Below are positions 9,049-17,772 of a stretch of 64,000 nt of DNA, piece by piece. Source of the DNA: JAVBPB01 sp031549965 (GTDB lineage: Bacteria; Bacillota; Clostridia; Lachnospirales; Lachnospiraceae); assembly GCA_031549965.1 (NCBI GenBank), contig JAVBPB010000010.1:16430-80429 (forward strand), read 5' to 3'. A program made the position numbers and the translations under genes. Under the pieces are notes generated by a model. The model searched no databases and was not told the origin of the DNA. It worked only from the letters and a program-made list of their open reading frames with translations. Position 1 is the first letter of the stretch. Each line of letters starts with the position of its first letter.

Positions 9049-9120
9049 AGCACGAGACGGGATTCGAACCCGCGACCCTCGCCTTGGCAAGGCGATACTC
9101 CACCACTGAGCCACTCGTGC
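9049..9120 (-). tRNA. tRNA-Gly(GCC)
   Basis: A complete cloverleaf reads on the minus strand. The acceptor stem is GCACGAG/CTCGTGC, the anticodon stem TCGCC/GGCGA encloses loop TTGCCAA with anticodon GCC, and the T loop TTCGAATC is intact. The discriminator base is U, as in bacterial tRNA-Gly. CCA is not encoded. It is the last of three tRNAs transcribed together. Confidence 0.96.
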
Positions 9121-9123
9121 ATA

Positions 9124-9194
9124 AGCGGGTGATGGGAATCGAACCCACGTATCTAGCTTGGAAGGCTAGTGTTCTACCATTGAACTACACCCGC
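9124..9194 (-). tRNA. tRNA-Gly(TCC)
   Basis: The acceptor stem is GCGGGTG paired with CACCCGC allowing wobble. The anticodon stem CTAGC/GCTAG encloses CTTCCAA with anticodon TCC, and the T loop is TTCGATT. The discriminator is U and CCA is not encoded. It sits 3 bases from tRNA-Gly(GCC), giving a tandem pair of glycine isoacceptors. Confidence 0.96.
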
Positions 9195-9207
9195 ATATTA
9201 AATTAAA

Positions 9208-9280
<73 letters not shown>

Positions 9281-9305
9281 TAACTGTTGCTTGACAACAA
9301 AATTA

Positions 9306-9334
9306 ATTTTAACCTATTTCACTTACTTTGTCAA
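9306..9334 (-). promoter_or_regulatory. Promoter for tRNA Phe-Gly-Gly
   Basis: On the minus strand TTGACA (9334-9329), a 17-base spacer and TAAAAT (9311-9306) lie about 25 bases before tRNA-Phe. Confidence 0.75.
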
Positions 9335-9432
9335 TACCTTTTTTTGTTTTTTCAGTAAAAATGTTGTTACTAGTTTACTATTCACTACCTGATTAATATT
9401 AGGCCAACAAAAAAGTCCTTCAATAACAGCAA

Positions 9433-9464
9433 AAAGCTCAACCCTAATCAAAAGGTTGAGCTTT
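9433..9464 (-). terminator. Terminator between the two tRNA units
   Basis: AAAGCTCAACC at 9433-9443 and GGTTGAGCTTT at 9454-9464 form a perfect 11-bp stem, followed on the minus strand by a T run. It separates the Tyr-Leu transcript from the Phe-Gly-Gly transcript. Confidence 0.75.
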
Positions 9465-9475
9465 ACAATATAAAA

Positions 9476-9561
9476 TGCCGGCAACCGGAATCGAACCGGT
9501 ACGGGAGATTAGTCCCGCAGGATTTTAAGTCCTGTGCGTCTGCCTGTTCCGCCACGCCGGC
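9476..9561 (-). tRNA. tRNA-Leu(TAA)
   Basis: An 86-nt type II tRNA. The acceptor stem GCCGGCG pairs imperfectly with TGCCGGC, the anticodon loop CTTAAAA has anticodon TAA, the variable arm is long, the T loop is TTCGATT and the discriminator is A. It is transcribed after tRNA-Tyr. Confidence 0.95.
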
Positions 9562-9587
9562 ATAAAAAAGAAATTCTTCTTTTTCAA

Positions 9588-9669
9588 TGGATGGAGAAGG
9601 ATTCGAACCTTCGAAATCGTCGATAACAGATTTACAGTCTGCCCCCTTTGGCCTCTCGGGAACCCATCC
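9588..9669 (-). tRNA. tRNA-Tyr(GTA)
   Basis: An 82-nt type II tRNA with acceptor GGATGGG/TCCATCC, anticodon loop CTGTAAA with anticodon GTA, and a long variable arm. The discriminator is A. It is the first gene of the Tyr-Leu unit. Confidence 0.95.
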
Positions 9670-9700
9670 ATAATTTTATTAGATGTCCTAACAAGATAAA

Positions 9701-9729
9701 ATTATAGCACATCTAATAATAAATTGCAA
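9701..9729 (-). promoter_or_regulatory. Promoter for tRNA Tyr-Leu
   Basis: On the minus strand TTGCAA (9729-9724), a 17-base spacer and TATAAT (9706-9701) lie about 30 bases upstream of tRNA-Tyr. Confidence 0.75.
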
Positions 9730-9953
9730 GTAAAATTTTATTTTTTTATTTCTAATAATCTATCATTACTTCGAATAATAACTTACTATTTTTAATTGCT
9801 TGCCCGTTTAAAAACCTCAGCAACTTTAACCCGCAAATTTGAATACACAGCTTTTAGATGTATATTTATTTCTGTTTTGTAAATTTGTACTACTCTTTGC
9901 ACAACTCAAACAAAAATACCAATCTAAAATCGTCAGTTTTCCTACTCAGTTCA

Positions 9954-12062
9954 TCAAACCATCTTAAGCACAACCGAAGAAATCTGTCCCATAGTAATCT
10001 CTAACTTCCCATCACGAACCTCATAAATTTCCGAATCCATACTATGCCCTTCTTGAGTGGTAACAATTAGCCTTTCCATTTTATCTTCGTTAGTTATTCC
10101 CATTTCCCAAACAGGAATCTTAACTTTATAATCCTCATAATTATTGTTTACAACAACCACCATTTTCTCAGATTTATTAAATCTGCCAAAACTAATAATC
10201 TTATGGGAACCAAATAAGAAAGCTATTGAGCCATTTTTAAGCACACTGTTATCTTTACGAATCCTTATCAAATCCTTGTGAAGCTGAATCAACTCTAAAT
10301 CTTCATTCCCCCAAGGATATGTTCTTCTGTTGTCAGGATCAGTCCAGCCACATAGACCAGCCTCATCACCATAATAAATAGTAGGTGCACCTACCCAAGT
10401 CATTTGAACCACAACCGCTTCACGTAAAACACCTTTATTTACGTTTTGATTAGCTGCCTCTGGTCCCATGGAAGCCGTTCTTCCAACCTTACGATTAGTT
10501 CTTGTTAAAAATCTTGAATGATCATGGTTTGAAAGCTCATTCATGGCAACATTTAAAGACTGAGGTAAAAATCTTGACATATGGTGACTCATAGCTCCAA
10601 AAAAGGAATCAAAATTACCTAACAAATCTCCTCTAAACTCATCACTGTGCTTTTCAACACCTGTTAAAAACCATGTTAAGGGTTCCATAAATGCATCATA
10701 GTTCATTACTGTATCCCATTCATCTCCTTGTAACCATGAACTAGGATCTCCATAATGCTCCGCTAAAATAATTGCATTTGGATTTGCTTCTTTTACATTT
10801 CTTCTAAATTCCTTCCAGAACTTATGATTATAATCATTAGAATGACCTAAATCTGCTGCCACATCTAGTCTCCATCCATCCGCATTAAAAGGAGGAGAAA
10901 CCCACTTTCTGGCTATTTTCATTATATATTCAAATAAAAGAGGAGAACCTTCATAATTAAGCTTTGGTAAAGTATCATGTCCCCACCAACCATCATATTT
11001 TTGATTGTATGGCCAACTATTTCCATCTCTGAACTTAAAGAAAGAATTATAAGGGCTATCTTTCGATACAAATGCACCTTTTTCATAGCCATCTTCTTTT
11101 TCGTATATTCTTTCTCTATCAAGCCACTTATTAAAAGAACCGCAATGGTTAAATACACCATCAAGTATAACCTTCATGCCTCTTTTATGGATTTCCTCAA
11201 CAAGCTCAATAAATAATTGATTGCTTGCCTCCAAATTTTCCTTATTAGTAACCCTTGATATATACTTTGATGCATGTATGTTTGCATTCTCGTGGTATTC
11301 CAATGTTCTTCCTTCATCTTTTACAATTCTTCCAAAGTGAGGATCAATATAGTCATAATCTTGTATATCATATTTGTGATTAGAAGGCGATACAAATATA
11401 GGATTAAAATATATTACTTCTACACCCAAATCCTGTAAGTAGTCTAATTTATCCATAACGCCCTGCAAGTCTCCACCATAGAACTCTCTTACACCCATAG
11501 ACGCTGGGTATTTATTCCAATCAGTAATTCTTGCTGTTCCTTCACCTATATATATATATTCTCTATCCAAAACATCATTTGTAGGATCTCCATTATAAAA
11601 TCTATCAACAAATATTTGGTATATTACAGCACCTTTTGCCCAGTCCGGAGTCTTGAATCCCGGAACAATTTTAAAACTGTAATAATTTTGAATATCCTTT
11701 GATGCTCCCCTTTGATTATAATAGCATTTTACCCTGCCAGCATTTATTTCAAAATAATAATCTACTGGTTCATCATTTAATTGAATTATTCCCTCATAAT
11801 AGTCAAACAATTTATCCGAACTCATTTTAACCATTAATTGCCTGTTATCACCAAAAACCAAAAACACTGAATCCACATTATCTCTGGCGGTTCTAAACGT
11901 AATCTTAACCAAGTCATTACACATAGGCTCACATGGATTTCTATAATCTTTTGTTCCATCACTAAATAATGCTCTTCTATTAAGAATTGGTTTCATATTT
12001 TCTATATATAATTGTAACTTTAAATTTTCAGATAAATGGTTGAAGTTAATATTAGAATTCAT
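9954..12062 (-). CDS. GH13 alpha-glycosidase (neopullulanase/cyclomaltodextrinase-like)
   Basis: A 702-residue intracellular enzyme (no signal peptide) that should hydrolyse alpha-1,4 (and possibly 1,6) glucosidic bonds in maltodextrins. An N-terminal beta domain (about 45-135) precedes the catalytic barrel. Conserved GH13 regions are seen: DGVFNHCG at 301-308, the nucleophile Asp400 in GWRLDVA, the acid/base Glu435 in LAEH, and NHD at 512-514 with the transition-state Asp514. A C-terminal beta domain closes the protein at about 620-702. The layout fits GH13 subfamilies 20/39. It is monocistronic, between the tRNA genes and ftsH. The exact substrate is not determinable. Confidence 0.9.
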   Translation of the reverse strand: MNSNINFNHLSENLKLQLYIENMKPILNRRALFSDGTKDYRNPCEPMCNDLVKITFRTARDNVDSVFLVFGDNRQLMVKMSSDKLFDYYEGIIQLNDEPVDYYFEINAGRVKCYYNQRGASKDIQNYYSFKIVPGFKTPDWAKGAVIYQIFVDRFYNGDPTNDVLDREYIYIGEGTARITDWNKYPASMGVREFYGGDLQGVMDKLDYLQDLGVEVIYFNPIFVSPSNHKYDIQDYDYIDPHFGRIVKDEGRTLEYHENANIHASKYISRVTNKENLEASNQLFIELVEEIHKRGMKVILDGVFNHCGSFNKWLDRERIYEKEDGYEKGAFVSKDSPYNSFFKFRDGNSWPYNQKYDGWWGHDTLPKLNYEGSPLLFEYIMKIARKWVSPPFNADGWRLDVAADLGHSNDYNHKFWKEFRRNVKEANPNAIILAEHYGDPSSWLQGDEWDTVMNYDAFMEPLTWFLTGVEKHSDEFRGDLLGNFDSFFGAMSHHMSRFLPQSLNVAMNELSNHDHSRFLTRTNRKVGRTASMGPEAANQNVNKGVLREAVVVQMTWVGAPTIYYGDEAGLCGWTDPDNRRTYPWGNEDLELIQLHKDLIRIRKDNSVLKNGSIAFLFGSHKIISFGRFNKSEKMVVVVNNNYEDYKVKIPVWEMGITNEDKMERLIVTTQEGHSMDSEIYEVRDGKLEITMGQISSVVLKMV

Positions 12063-12197
12063 ATCGTAACTTCCTCCTTTTCATTGCGTATTACTATATT
12101 TTATAATATTTACTTCAAATATACAAGTATAATATTTATTTTCGTTAATAATCTATTAGTATCTAATTTACCCCAATTTTTGTTAGATATAGACAGT

Positions 12198-12230
12198 AAA
12201 AAGGACAGCCATCGTTCTGCTGTCCTTTTT
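12198..12230. terminator. Bidirectional rho-independent terminator
   Basis: AAAAAGGACAGC at 12198-12209 is perfectly complementary to GCTGTCCTTTTT at 12219-12230, a 12-bp stem with a 9-base loop and T runs on both strands. It may stop transcription from the ftsH side. Confidence 0.65.
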
Positions 12231-12465
12231 AGGAGAAGGTATTTTGTTTCTTATGGGGGTATAACAAAAAACTATATAATGTATGGGGGGGGTTTACAAT
12301 ACATAGTATACCACTAAAGAACCAAAAAGTCTGCACAAAGATAAAAAATATTACAGCATAAAATTGTAGAAATTTCACAGGGTATTTTTTACTATTTCTT
12401 TAAATTATTATTGTATTTTGAACAAAACACTCTTCATTTAGCAAAGTTTTTTTTACTATTTAATA

Positions 12466-12503
12466 GGCGTTAAACCTTAAGACTTTTTATTAAATTTAAC
12501 GCC
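12466..12503. repeat. GGCGTTAAA stem-loop, copy 1
   Basis: GGCGTTAAA and TTTAACGCC bound a short loop about 70 bases after the ftsH stop codon. The same 9-base arms occur in a longer, perfect 16-bp stem at 20048-20097. It may be a terminator or a small dispersed hairpin element. Confidence 0.45.
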
Positions 12504-12575
12504 AAATATTTATTCTGTTTATAGGTGGCAACATAATACTTGATTTTTCCAATATTTAACTCCACATATATAGCA

Positions 12576-14426
12576 CTAAATAGTAGAAATAATATCGCTA
12601 TCTTTTTTATTGACAAATAAATTTTCAAATTCTTCTCTAGTAATTCTTTCTCTTTCCATTAGTAAATCAGCACAACTATGAAGTACATCTTCATACTCTT
12701 TTATTATCCTTTTTGCCTCTTTATAACACTCATCAATAATTCTTTTTACCTCAGTATCAATTAAGTTGGCAATGTTTTCACTATAACTTCTGGCATGAGC
12801 CAAATCTCTTCCAATAAATACTTCACTGTCATCATTGTCATAATTAACCAATCCAAGTTCCTCAGACATACCATATTGAGTTACCATAGCACGAGCTGTT
12901 TTAGTTGCCACTTTTATATCTTGAGAAGCACCTGTTGTAATATCGTCAAAAATTATCTCTTCTGCTATTCTTCCGCCTAAATCAACAATTATGTTTTGAC
13001 GCATTTTACCTTTTGTATTAAACATTTCATCTCTTTCTGGAAGAGGCATTGTATATCCGGCTGCCCCTGTTCCTGTAGGTATAATTGATACTGTATACAC
13101 AGGTCCTACATCTGGAAGTACATGAAATAAGATTGCATGACCTGCTTCATGATATGCCGTAATTTTTCTTTCTTTTTCGGAAATAACTTTGCTTTTCTTT
13201 TCTGTTCCTATTCCAACTTTAATAAATGATCTCTTAATATCTTCATCTACAATAAATGTTCTATCTTCCCTTGCCGCAAATATAGCTGCCTCATTTAAGA
13301 GATTTTCTAAATCCGCACCTGTAAATCCGGCTGTTGTTCTTGCAATTTGTTCTAAATTAACATCCTCTGCTAATGGTTTTCCTTTTGCATGAACCTTTAA
13401 AATATCCTCTCTTCCCTTAACATCAGGTCTTCCAACTGCTACCTTTCTGTCAAATCGTCCCGGTCTTAAAATAGCCGGATCAAGAATATCTACACGGTTT
13501 GTAGCTGCCATTACAATAATGCCTTCATTAACACCGAATCCATCCATTTCTACAAGTAACTGGTTAAGTGTCTGTTCTCTTTCATCGTGTCCACCACCCA
13601 TACCAGTACCTCTTCGTCTTGCTACAGCATCTATTTCATCTATAAAAATAATACAAGGTGAATTCTTCTTTGCATCTTCAAACAAATCTCTTACTCTGGA
13701 TGCACCTACACCAACAAACATCTCAACAAAATCAGAACCAGAAATACTAAAGAATGGTACTCCAGCTTCGCCTGCCACAGCTTTTGCAAGCAAAGTCTTA
13801 CCGGTTCCCGGTGGCCCCACTAATAAAACACCTTTCGGGATTCTTGCTCCCACTTGTATATATTTTTTGGGGGTCTTTAAAAAATCAACAATTTCTTTTA
13901 ATTCTTCTTTTTCTTCATCCAATCCTGCTACATTTTTAAATGTAACTTTTTTATTCTCATCAGTTGTCATCTTTGCACGGCTTTTACCAAAATTCATAAC
14001 TTTACTGTTGCCACCACCACCAGAAGCCTGATTAGACAAGAATGTAAATAATATAAAAATCACTACAATAATCAACAAATAAGGCAGAGCCTTTGTAAAA
14101 AACCAATTAGGTTTTGATACATCCTCCATCTTATAATTTGATATTCCATTATCTTTTAATAATTGAGTTATGGCATTAACATCGGATACATAAAAATGCT
14201 CAACGTCATCATTGGGCTTTACAACTATAACTTCGCCAGTAGGTACTTCTTCATTTTGTTTTATTTCTATTGATTTATAGTTTTTATTTTGTATATCAGT
14301 AACAAAATCTCCATACTGATAAGATTGGTTACCATTATAATCAATGTTATCAGCTAAAGCCATTGCTATTAATATTATAATTAATATTACAGCATAAAAA
14401 CCTAATCCTTTCATTTGTTTTTTCAA
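12576..14426 (-). CDS. ftsH: ATP-dependent zinc metalloprotease FtsH
   Basis: FtsH degrades misassembled membrane proteins and short-lived regulators as a membrane-anchored hexamer. Two transmembrane helices (about residues 8-25 and 113-131) flank a small external domain. The AAA module has Walker A GPPGTGKT at 204-211, Walker B IIFIDEID near 259-266 and an arginine-finger SRH region. The zinc site is HEAGH at 426-430, with a third ligand Asp in GASQDIK. At 616 residues the length is normal. The start is the TTG at 14426, with AAAGGAGG upstream; the ATG four codons later lacks a good site. It follows hpt and tilS in the order typical of Firmicutes. Confidence 0.97.
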   Translation of the reverse strand: MKKQMKGLGFYAVILIIILIAMALADNIDYNGNQSYQYGDFVTDIQNKNYKSIEIKQNEEVPTGEVIVVKPNDDVEHFYVSDVNAITQLLKDNGISNYKMEDVSKPNWFFTKALPYLLIIVVIFILFTFLSNQASGGGGNSKVMNFGKSRAKMTTDENKKVTFKNVAGLDEEKEELKEIVDFLKTPKKYIQVGARIPKGVLLVGPPGTGKTLLAKAVAGEAGVPFFSISGSDFVEMFVGVGASRVRDLFEDAKKNSPCIIFIDEIDAVARRRGTGMGGGHDEREQTLNQLLVEMDGFGVNEGIIVMAATNRVDILDPAILRPGRFDRKVAVGRPDVKGREDILKVHAKGKPLAEDVNLEQIARTTAGFTGADLENLLNEAAIFAAREDRTFIVDEDIKRSFIKVGIGTEKKSKVISEKERKITAYHEAGHAILFHVLPDVGPVYTVSIIPTGTGAAGYTMPLPERDEMFNTKGKMRQNIIVDLGGRIAEEIIFDDITTGASQDIKVATKTARAMVTQYGMSEELGLVNYDNDDSEVFIGRDLAHARSYSENIANLIDTEVKRIIDECYKEAKRIIKEYEDVLHSCADLLMERERITREEFENLFVNKKDSDIISTI

Positions 14427-14488
14427 AACACAACCTCCTTTATTTCCTAAATTAATTATATTTTATTTTTGCTTTATTATACCTTTAT

Positions 14489-15010
14489 TTATGATTCTAT
14501 AACCCCTATATAAGGTAAGTTCCTATATTTTTGTGCAAAATCAAGGCCATAGCCCACAACAAATTCATCTGGAATATCAAATCCAACATAGTCAACCTTA
14601 ACCTCGGTTACCCTTCTTTCAGGCTTATCAAGTAAAGTACATATTTTTAAGCTCTTTGGATTTCTAGCTTGAAACATGTTTACCAAATGGCTAAGTGTAT
14701 TTCCAGAATCAATAATATCCTCTACAATAAGTACATCCTTGTCTTCTATAGGATCATCCAAATCCTTTACAATTTTTATTCTTCCTGTACTCTCTGTTCC
14801 GTCTCCATAACTAGATACAGACATAAAGTCCATTGAAACTGGAATAGTTATTCTTTTTGCAAGTTCACATGTAAAAAAGATGCCACCTTTTAATATACAT
14901 ATTAAATGTATAGATTTTCCCTCATATTCACTGCTGATTAGTTTTCCCAATTCCTCAATTCTTTTATCCACTTCTTCTTCTGTTAATAACACTCTGATTT
15001 TATCCGACAT
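14489..15010 (-). CDS. hpt: Hypoxanthine phosphoribosyltransferase
   Basis: Purine salvage: it transfers phosphoribose from PRPP to hypoxanthine or guanine. The PRPP-binding signature VLIVEDIIDSGNTL is intact, and the length of 173 residues is typical. The ATG at 15010 is chosen because GGAGGT lies 8 bases upstream; the earlier ATG codons at 15028 and 15025 have no site. The gene start overlaps the end of tilS by 11 bases, so the two are translationally coupled. tilS-hpt-ftsH is a conserved Firmicute gene order. Confidence 0.95.
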   Translation of the reverse strand: MSDKIRVLLTEEEVDKRIEELGKLISSEYEGKSIHLICILKGGIFFTCELAKRITIPVSMDFMSVSSYGDGTESTGRIKIVKDLDDPIEDKDVLIVEDIIDSGNTLSHLVNMFQARNPKSLKICTLLDKPERRVTEVKVDYVGFDIPDEFVVGYGLDFAQKYRNLPYIGVIES

Positions 15011-16412
15011 CTTTATTACCTCCATCAATTTTTATCTCTAGCACCAGCTTAGTATTATCTGTTATTTTATATGCTTCACTAATTCTATATCCAACTATCC
15101 ATATTATATGGTGCCCATCAGCCACTAAAAGAATCTTATCTCTGTCTTCTCTTGGGATCTTTTCGTCTATAAAGAAATTCTTAAGCTTCTTTTTCCCGCC
15201 TCTTATTTCAATATAATCTCCCTCGCATCTGGTTCTTAGTTGAATAGTGTTACTTATTTTATCACAATCTATTAACTTCGTATATACATTTTTCTCAATT
15301 ATTAGATTTTTTTTATATTTAGATAATGTAAAGGATATGTTCTTATCTATAAATGGGCAATAAAAGCTGCTAGGCACTACCACATCCTCTAAATATTTAA
15401 TCCCTCTGGAAATTATATCCATTTTATTGTTGTTTAAATCTCCAACATACAAAATAATATGTCTGTAATCTTTTATTGCAATCAATCCATAAGGTAAATT
15501 AATTCTTTTCCCAACTTCTTTTTCCATTAAAGACAATATTTGCATTATATGTGTCGATTCTATATCTTTTAATTTACCAATTAATCTTAATATAACTTCC
15601 CTTACTATTCCTTTCCTTATTACAATATCTTCATAATTTAAATTATTAACATTTAAATTATATTTATCGCTACTAATTGTAACGACTCTATCATATCCTT
15701 GAATAATATTTTTACTAACATAAGAGTCTATTTCATTTAACATATTGGCATTTCTTACAATATTTTCTTTGACTTTGCTATTAATGTTATTCTCTACATA
15801 TGCCAATACCTTTAATCTGATTTTATTTCTAGTATACTCCTCTAAAAAATTAGTTTCGTCTTCACGATACTCTATTTTGTTACTTTTTAGATAATTTTCA
15901 ATTTGAGCTTTTGTTAAACATAACAACGGTCTAATAATGTTATCCCTTACAGATGCAATACCCGTCAGTCCTCTTATTCCGCTTCCTCTAAACAAGTTAA
16001 TAAGAACGGTTTCTGCATGGTCGTCCATATTATGTGCAACTGCAATTTTATTTCCATTATTAGCTATCCTTATTTCTTCAAAAAATTCATATCTGCAATT
16101 TCTTCCTGCCTCTTCTTCAGAAATCTTCAGCTTTTTAGATAGCTTTCTTACATTTACTTTTTTGCTATAGATAGGAACTTTAATTTTTTCACATAATACT
16201 TTTACAAACTCCTCATCCATATCGCAAACCTTATCTCGTATTCCATGATTTAAATGTGCTGCAAAGATATCTAATTCGTAAAACTGCTTTAATTCGTTCA
16301 ACAAAAACAGGAGGCAGATAGAATCAGAACCTCCAGATACTCCAACTATAATCTTGTCTCCGTTTTGGATCATATTATTATCTTCTACATATTTTAATAC
16401 CATACTTAACAT
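15000..16412 (-). CDS. tilS: tRNA(Ile)-lysidine synthase
   Basis: TilS converts cytidine-34 of the CAU-anticodon isoleucine tRNA into lysidine, an essential step for decoding AUA. The N-terminal PP-loop ATP-binding motif GVSGGSDS is at residues 24-31. The catalytic domain runs to about 215, followed by the TilS substrate-binding and C-terminal domains (TRCEGD near 405, then a KKLKNFFIDEKIPREDRD segment). At 470 residues it is full length. It heads the tilS-hpt-ftsH run. High use of AUA codons in the window agrees with the need for lysidine. Confidence 0.95.
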   Translation of the reverse strand: MLSMVLKYVEDNNMIQNGDKIIVGVSGGSDSICLLFLLNELKQFYELDIFAAHLNHGIRDKVCDMDEEFVKVLCEKIKVPIYSKKVNVRKLSKKLKISEEEAGRNCRYEFFEEIRIANNGNKIAVAHNMDDHAETVLINLFRGSGIRGLTGIASVRDNIIRPLLCLTKAQIENYLKSNKIEYREDETNFLEEYTRNKIRLKVLAYVENNINSKVKENIVRNANMLNEIDSYVSKNIIQGYDRVVTISSDKYNLNVNNLNYEDIVIRKGIVREVILRLIGKLKDIESTHIMQILSLMEKEVGKRINLPYGLIAIKDYRHIILYVGDLNNNKMDIISRGIKYLEDVVVPSSFYCPFIDKNISFTLSKYKKNLIIEKNVYTKLIDCDKISNTIQLRTRCEGDYIEIRGGKKKLKNFFIDEKIPREDRDKILLVADGHHIIWIVGYRISEAYKITDNTKLVLEIKIDGGNKDVG

Positions 16413-16502
16413 ATAAAAACCTCTTAAATTAAATTATTGGTTGTAATTTTATTTCAACATAATATATTGTATCATATTCTTTTTAAAATTCAACTGTTTT
16501 CT

Positions 16503-16658
16503 GTGAGGTCACTGAAAAAGTCCTTGATTTAGGTTGTGTAAATTTTTCAGATGAATATGAGTGTATATATATCCAATCGTTTGCCTCACCCTCCTTCTTC
16601 ATCTAGTTTCATCTGAAAAATACTGGGTTGAGTCAGAAAAAAGGACTGTTTACAGTCC
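16503..16658. repeat. IS-end-like repeat cluster between tilS and TA remnants
   Basis: 16503-16545 carries the dispersed GAGGTCACTGAAAAAGTCC-type sequence, almost identical to the reverse complement of 57400-57442. Immediately after, ATTTTTCAGATGAA near 16540 is the inverse of TTCATCTGAAAAAT near 16607, and AGGACTG/CAGTCCT forms a small hairpin near 16640-16658. Together they look like the ends of a decayed insertion sequence whose transposase is gone. Confidence 0.5.
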
Positions 16659-16707
16659 TCTATTTATCCCTTAAATAATTACTTTTTTCTCAAGGCATAT
16701 GCCCCTA

Positions 16708-16984
16708 TTATTTCAAGATGTTTTGCCAGTCCGCCCTGTTATACAGAATTCTGATAATATGTGCTATATCTAATAATTCATCGTAGATATAAAAAATATT
16801 ATAGTTGTCATAATGAGTCGTCCGAAAACCTAATTCAGCCAACAAAAAGTCATTTACAAGTTGATGCTCTTTTGGGAAAAGTTCTAACTTTTCAGCAGTT
16901 CAACAATCCCATCAACAACCTTTATAGACGATTGAGGATTATATAAAATGTCTCTTATATAATCCTCAATCCTTATTAAGTCAT
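16708..16984 (-). pseudogene. Frameshifted ParE/RelE-family toxin remnant
   Basis: The minus strand still reads as a ParE/RelE-type toxin, but in pieces. A segment IEDYIRDILYNPQSS...VELLKS runs into a stop, and a one-base frame shift then restores a segment with NDFLLAELGFRTTHYDNYN and the typical end IIRILYNRADWQNIL. The start ATG at 16984 also reaches a stop after one codon, so at least two frame lesions are present. It follows an intact antitoxin-like gene with no space, as toxin genes do in this family. The toxin is almost certainly dead. Confidence 0.7.
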
Positions 16985-16985
16985 A

Positions 16986-17174
16986 TTATGCTGGCTGAGT
17001 AAACATAACTTTACTCATGCTCTTTTTCCTTTGGCTGATTCTATCTTTCAGAGACTCAATACTAATTTCTCGTCCTTCCTTCATTGCTTTGTATCCTTCT
17101 CCAAGCAAGGAATACAATTCCAATTTTGTTTCATTTGGATTTGATTTATCAATTTCCTTTTGAGCTAATATCAT
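16986..17174 (-). CDS. Small antitoxin-like protein (partner of a dead ParE toxin)
   Basis: A 62-residue charged helical protein with a lysine- and glutamate-rich C-terminal half (GYKAMKEGREISIESLKDRI) of the form seen in short ParD/RelB-like antitoxins. GGAGGT precedes the ATG at 17174 by 8 bases; longer readings begin before that site. The stop abuts the degenerate toxin gene, so this is an orphaned antitoxin. It may still bind related toxins from the nearby cassettes, which is inference. Confidence 0.65.
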   Translation of the reverse strand: MILAQKEIDKSNPNETKLELYSLLGEGYKAMKEGREISIESLKDRISQRKKSMSKVMFTQPA

Positions 17175-17292
17175 AAAAGTACACCTCCAATTCATTTCTA
17201 TATATAGAAATGCACAGATATTTTGTCTTAACAAACTTTTTCTCATAGAGTAAAAAATTTTTATATATTCTTAGAAAAATAAATTTATATAT

Positions 17293-17339
17293 AGACTTAG
17301 CAGTCTATGACTTATTTATTAACGTATACACTGCTAAGT
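17293..17339. repeat. Short inverted repeat
   Basis: ACTTAGCAGT near 17293 is mirrored by ACTGCTAAGT near 17330, a 10-bp stem with a 28-base loop upstream of the antitoxin gene. Its role is unclear; it may be a terminator or an insertion end. Confidence 0.35.
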
Positions 17340-17407
17340 TCTCTTTTGTAATAACTATAATATTAACTCATGCTAAGCTTTTCATCAATATTCTCACTTG
17401 CATATTT

Positions 17408-17460
17408 TTACCCTCCAGTCTTCTGCTCTCCATACGCGCTGTCAAGGGTGGACAATAAAT
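17408..17460 (-). repeat. prcB-end repeat, copy A (truncated)
   Basis: This copy keeps only the first part of the unit on the minus strand: the core CTGTCAAGGGTGGACAATAA at 17439-17458 (as read on plus) and about 30 bases of the prcB-like reading frame, up to the KTGG codons. The remainder of the gene end and its terminator are missing. It closes the array on the left and directly adjoins the end of the ParE toxin gene. Confidence 0.7.
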
Positions 17461-17772
17461 TTATAATAAATTTTTATATTCTCTTCTCCCATCTACAATT
17501 GCATAAATTATAACCATTTTATCTTTGTTATATACTTTATAAAAAATCAAATGATGTTCAACAACAATAACACGATATCCTTGTTTTCGCAAAATGGCAT
17601 AATGAGGTATACTTCCCGATTCAGGGAAATCAGACAATCTATTAATAGAAGATTCTAGCTTATCAAGGTAATTAAGTGCTATATCAATACTACCTGAATC
17701 CTCTGCTATATAAAATATAATTTCCCTAAGTTGTTCATCTGCTTTATCGGTTCTAATTATCTTGTATTTCAT
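17461..17772 (-). CDS. ParE/RelE-family toxin
   Basis: A 103-residue toxin of the ParE/RelE fold. It opens with KYKIIRTDKADEQLREIIFYIA and contains a basic GYRVIVVEHHLIFY core strand typical of YafQ/ParE-like ribonuclease or gyrase-poison toxins. Its start overlaps the antitoxin stop by 4 bases (ATGA). Its stop codon lies just before the prcB-end core sequence. A shortened duplicate of its 3' half is at 19620-19763. Whether it cuts mRNA or targets gyrase cannot be told. Confidence 0.85.
   Translation of the reverse strand: MKYKIIRTDKADEQLREIIFYIAEDSGSIDIALNYLDKLESSINRLSDFPESGSIPHYAILRKQGYRVIVVEHHLIFYKVYNKDKMVIIYAIVDGRREYKNLL

Larger units (their letters stand above)
12063..12575. other. Gap with two hairpins
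   Basis: This 510-base gap holds no convincing gene. It contains a bidirectional hairpin at 12198-12230, a G-run with flanking short repeats near 12284-12310, and a GGCGTTAAA/TTTAACGCC stem at 12466-12503. ftsH ends at the right edge and the GH13 gene starts at the left edge. Confidence 0.5.

Noticed and set aside
12240..12310. G-run region as a possible riboswitch or G-quadruplex
   Set aside because: Only isolated G runs with no paired helices or downstream gene placement to support a riboswitch.
13189..14031. Plus-strand frames inside ftsH
   Set aside because: They are shadows of the ftsH coding sequence on the opposite strand, which has full catalytic motifs.
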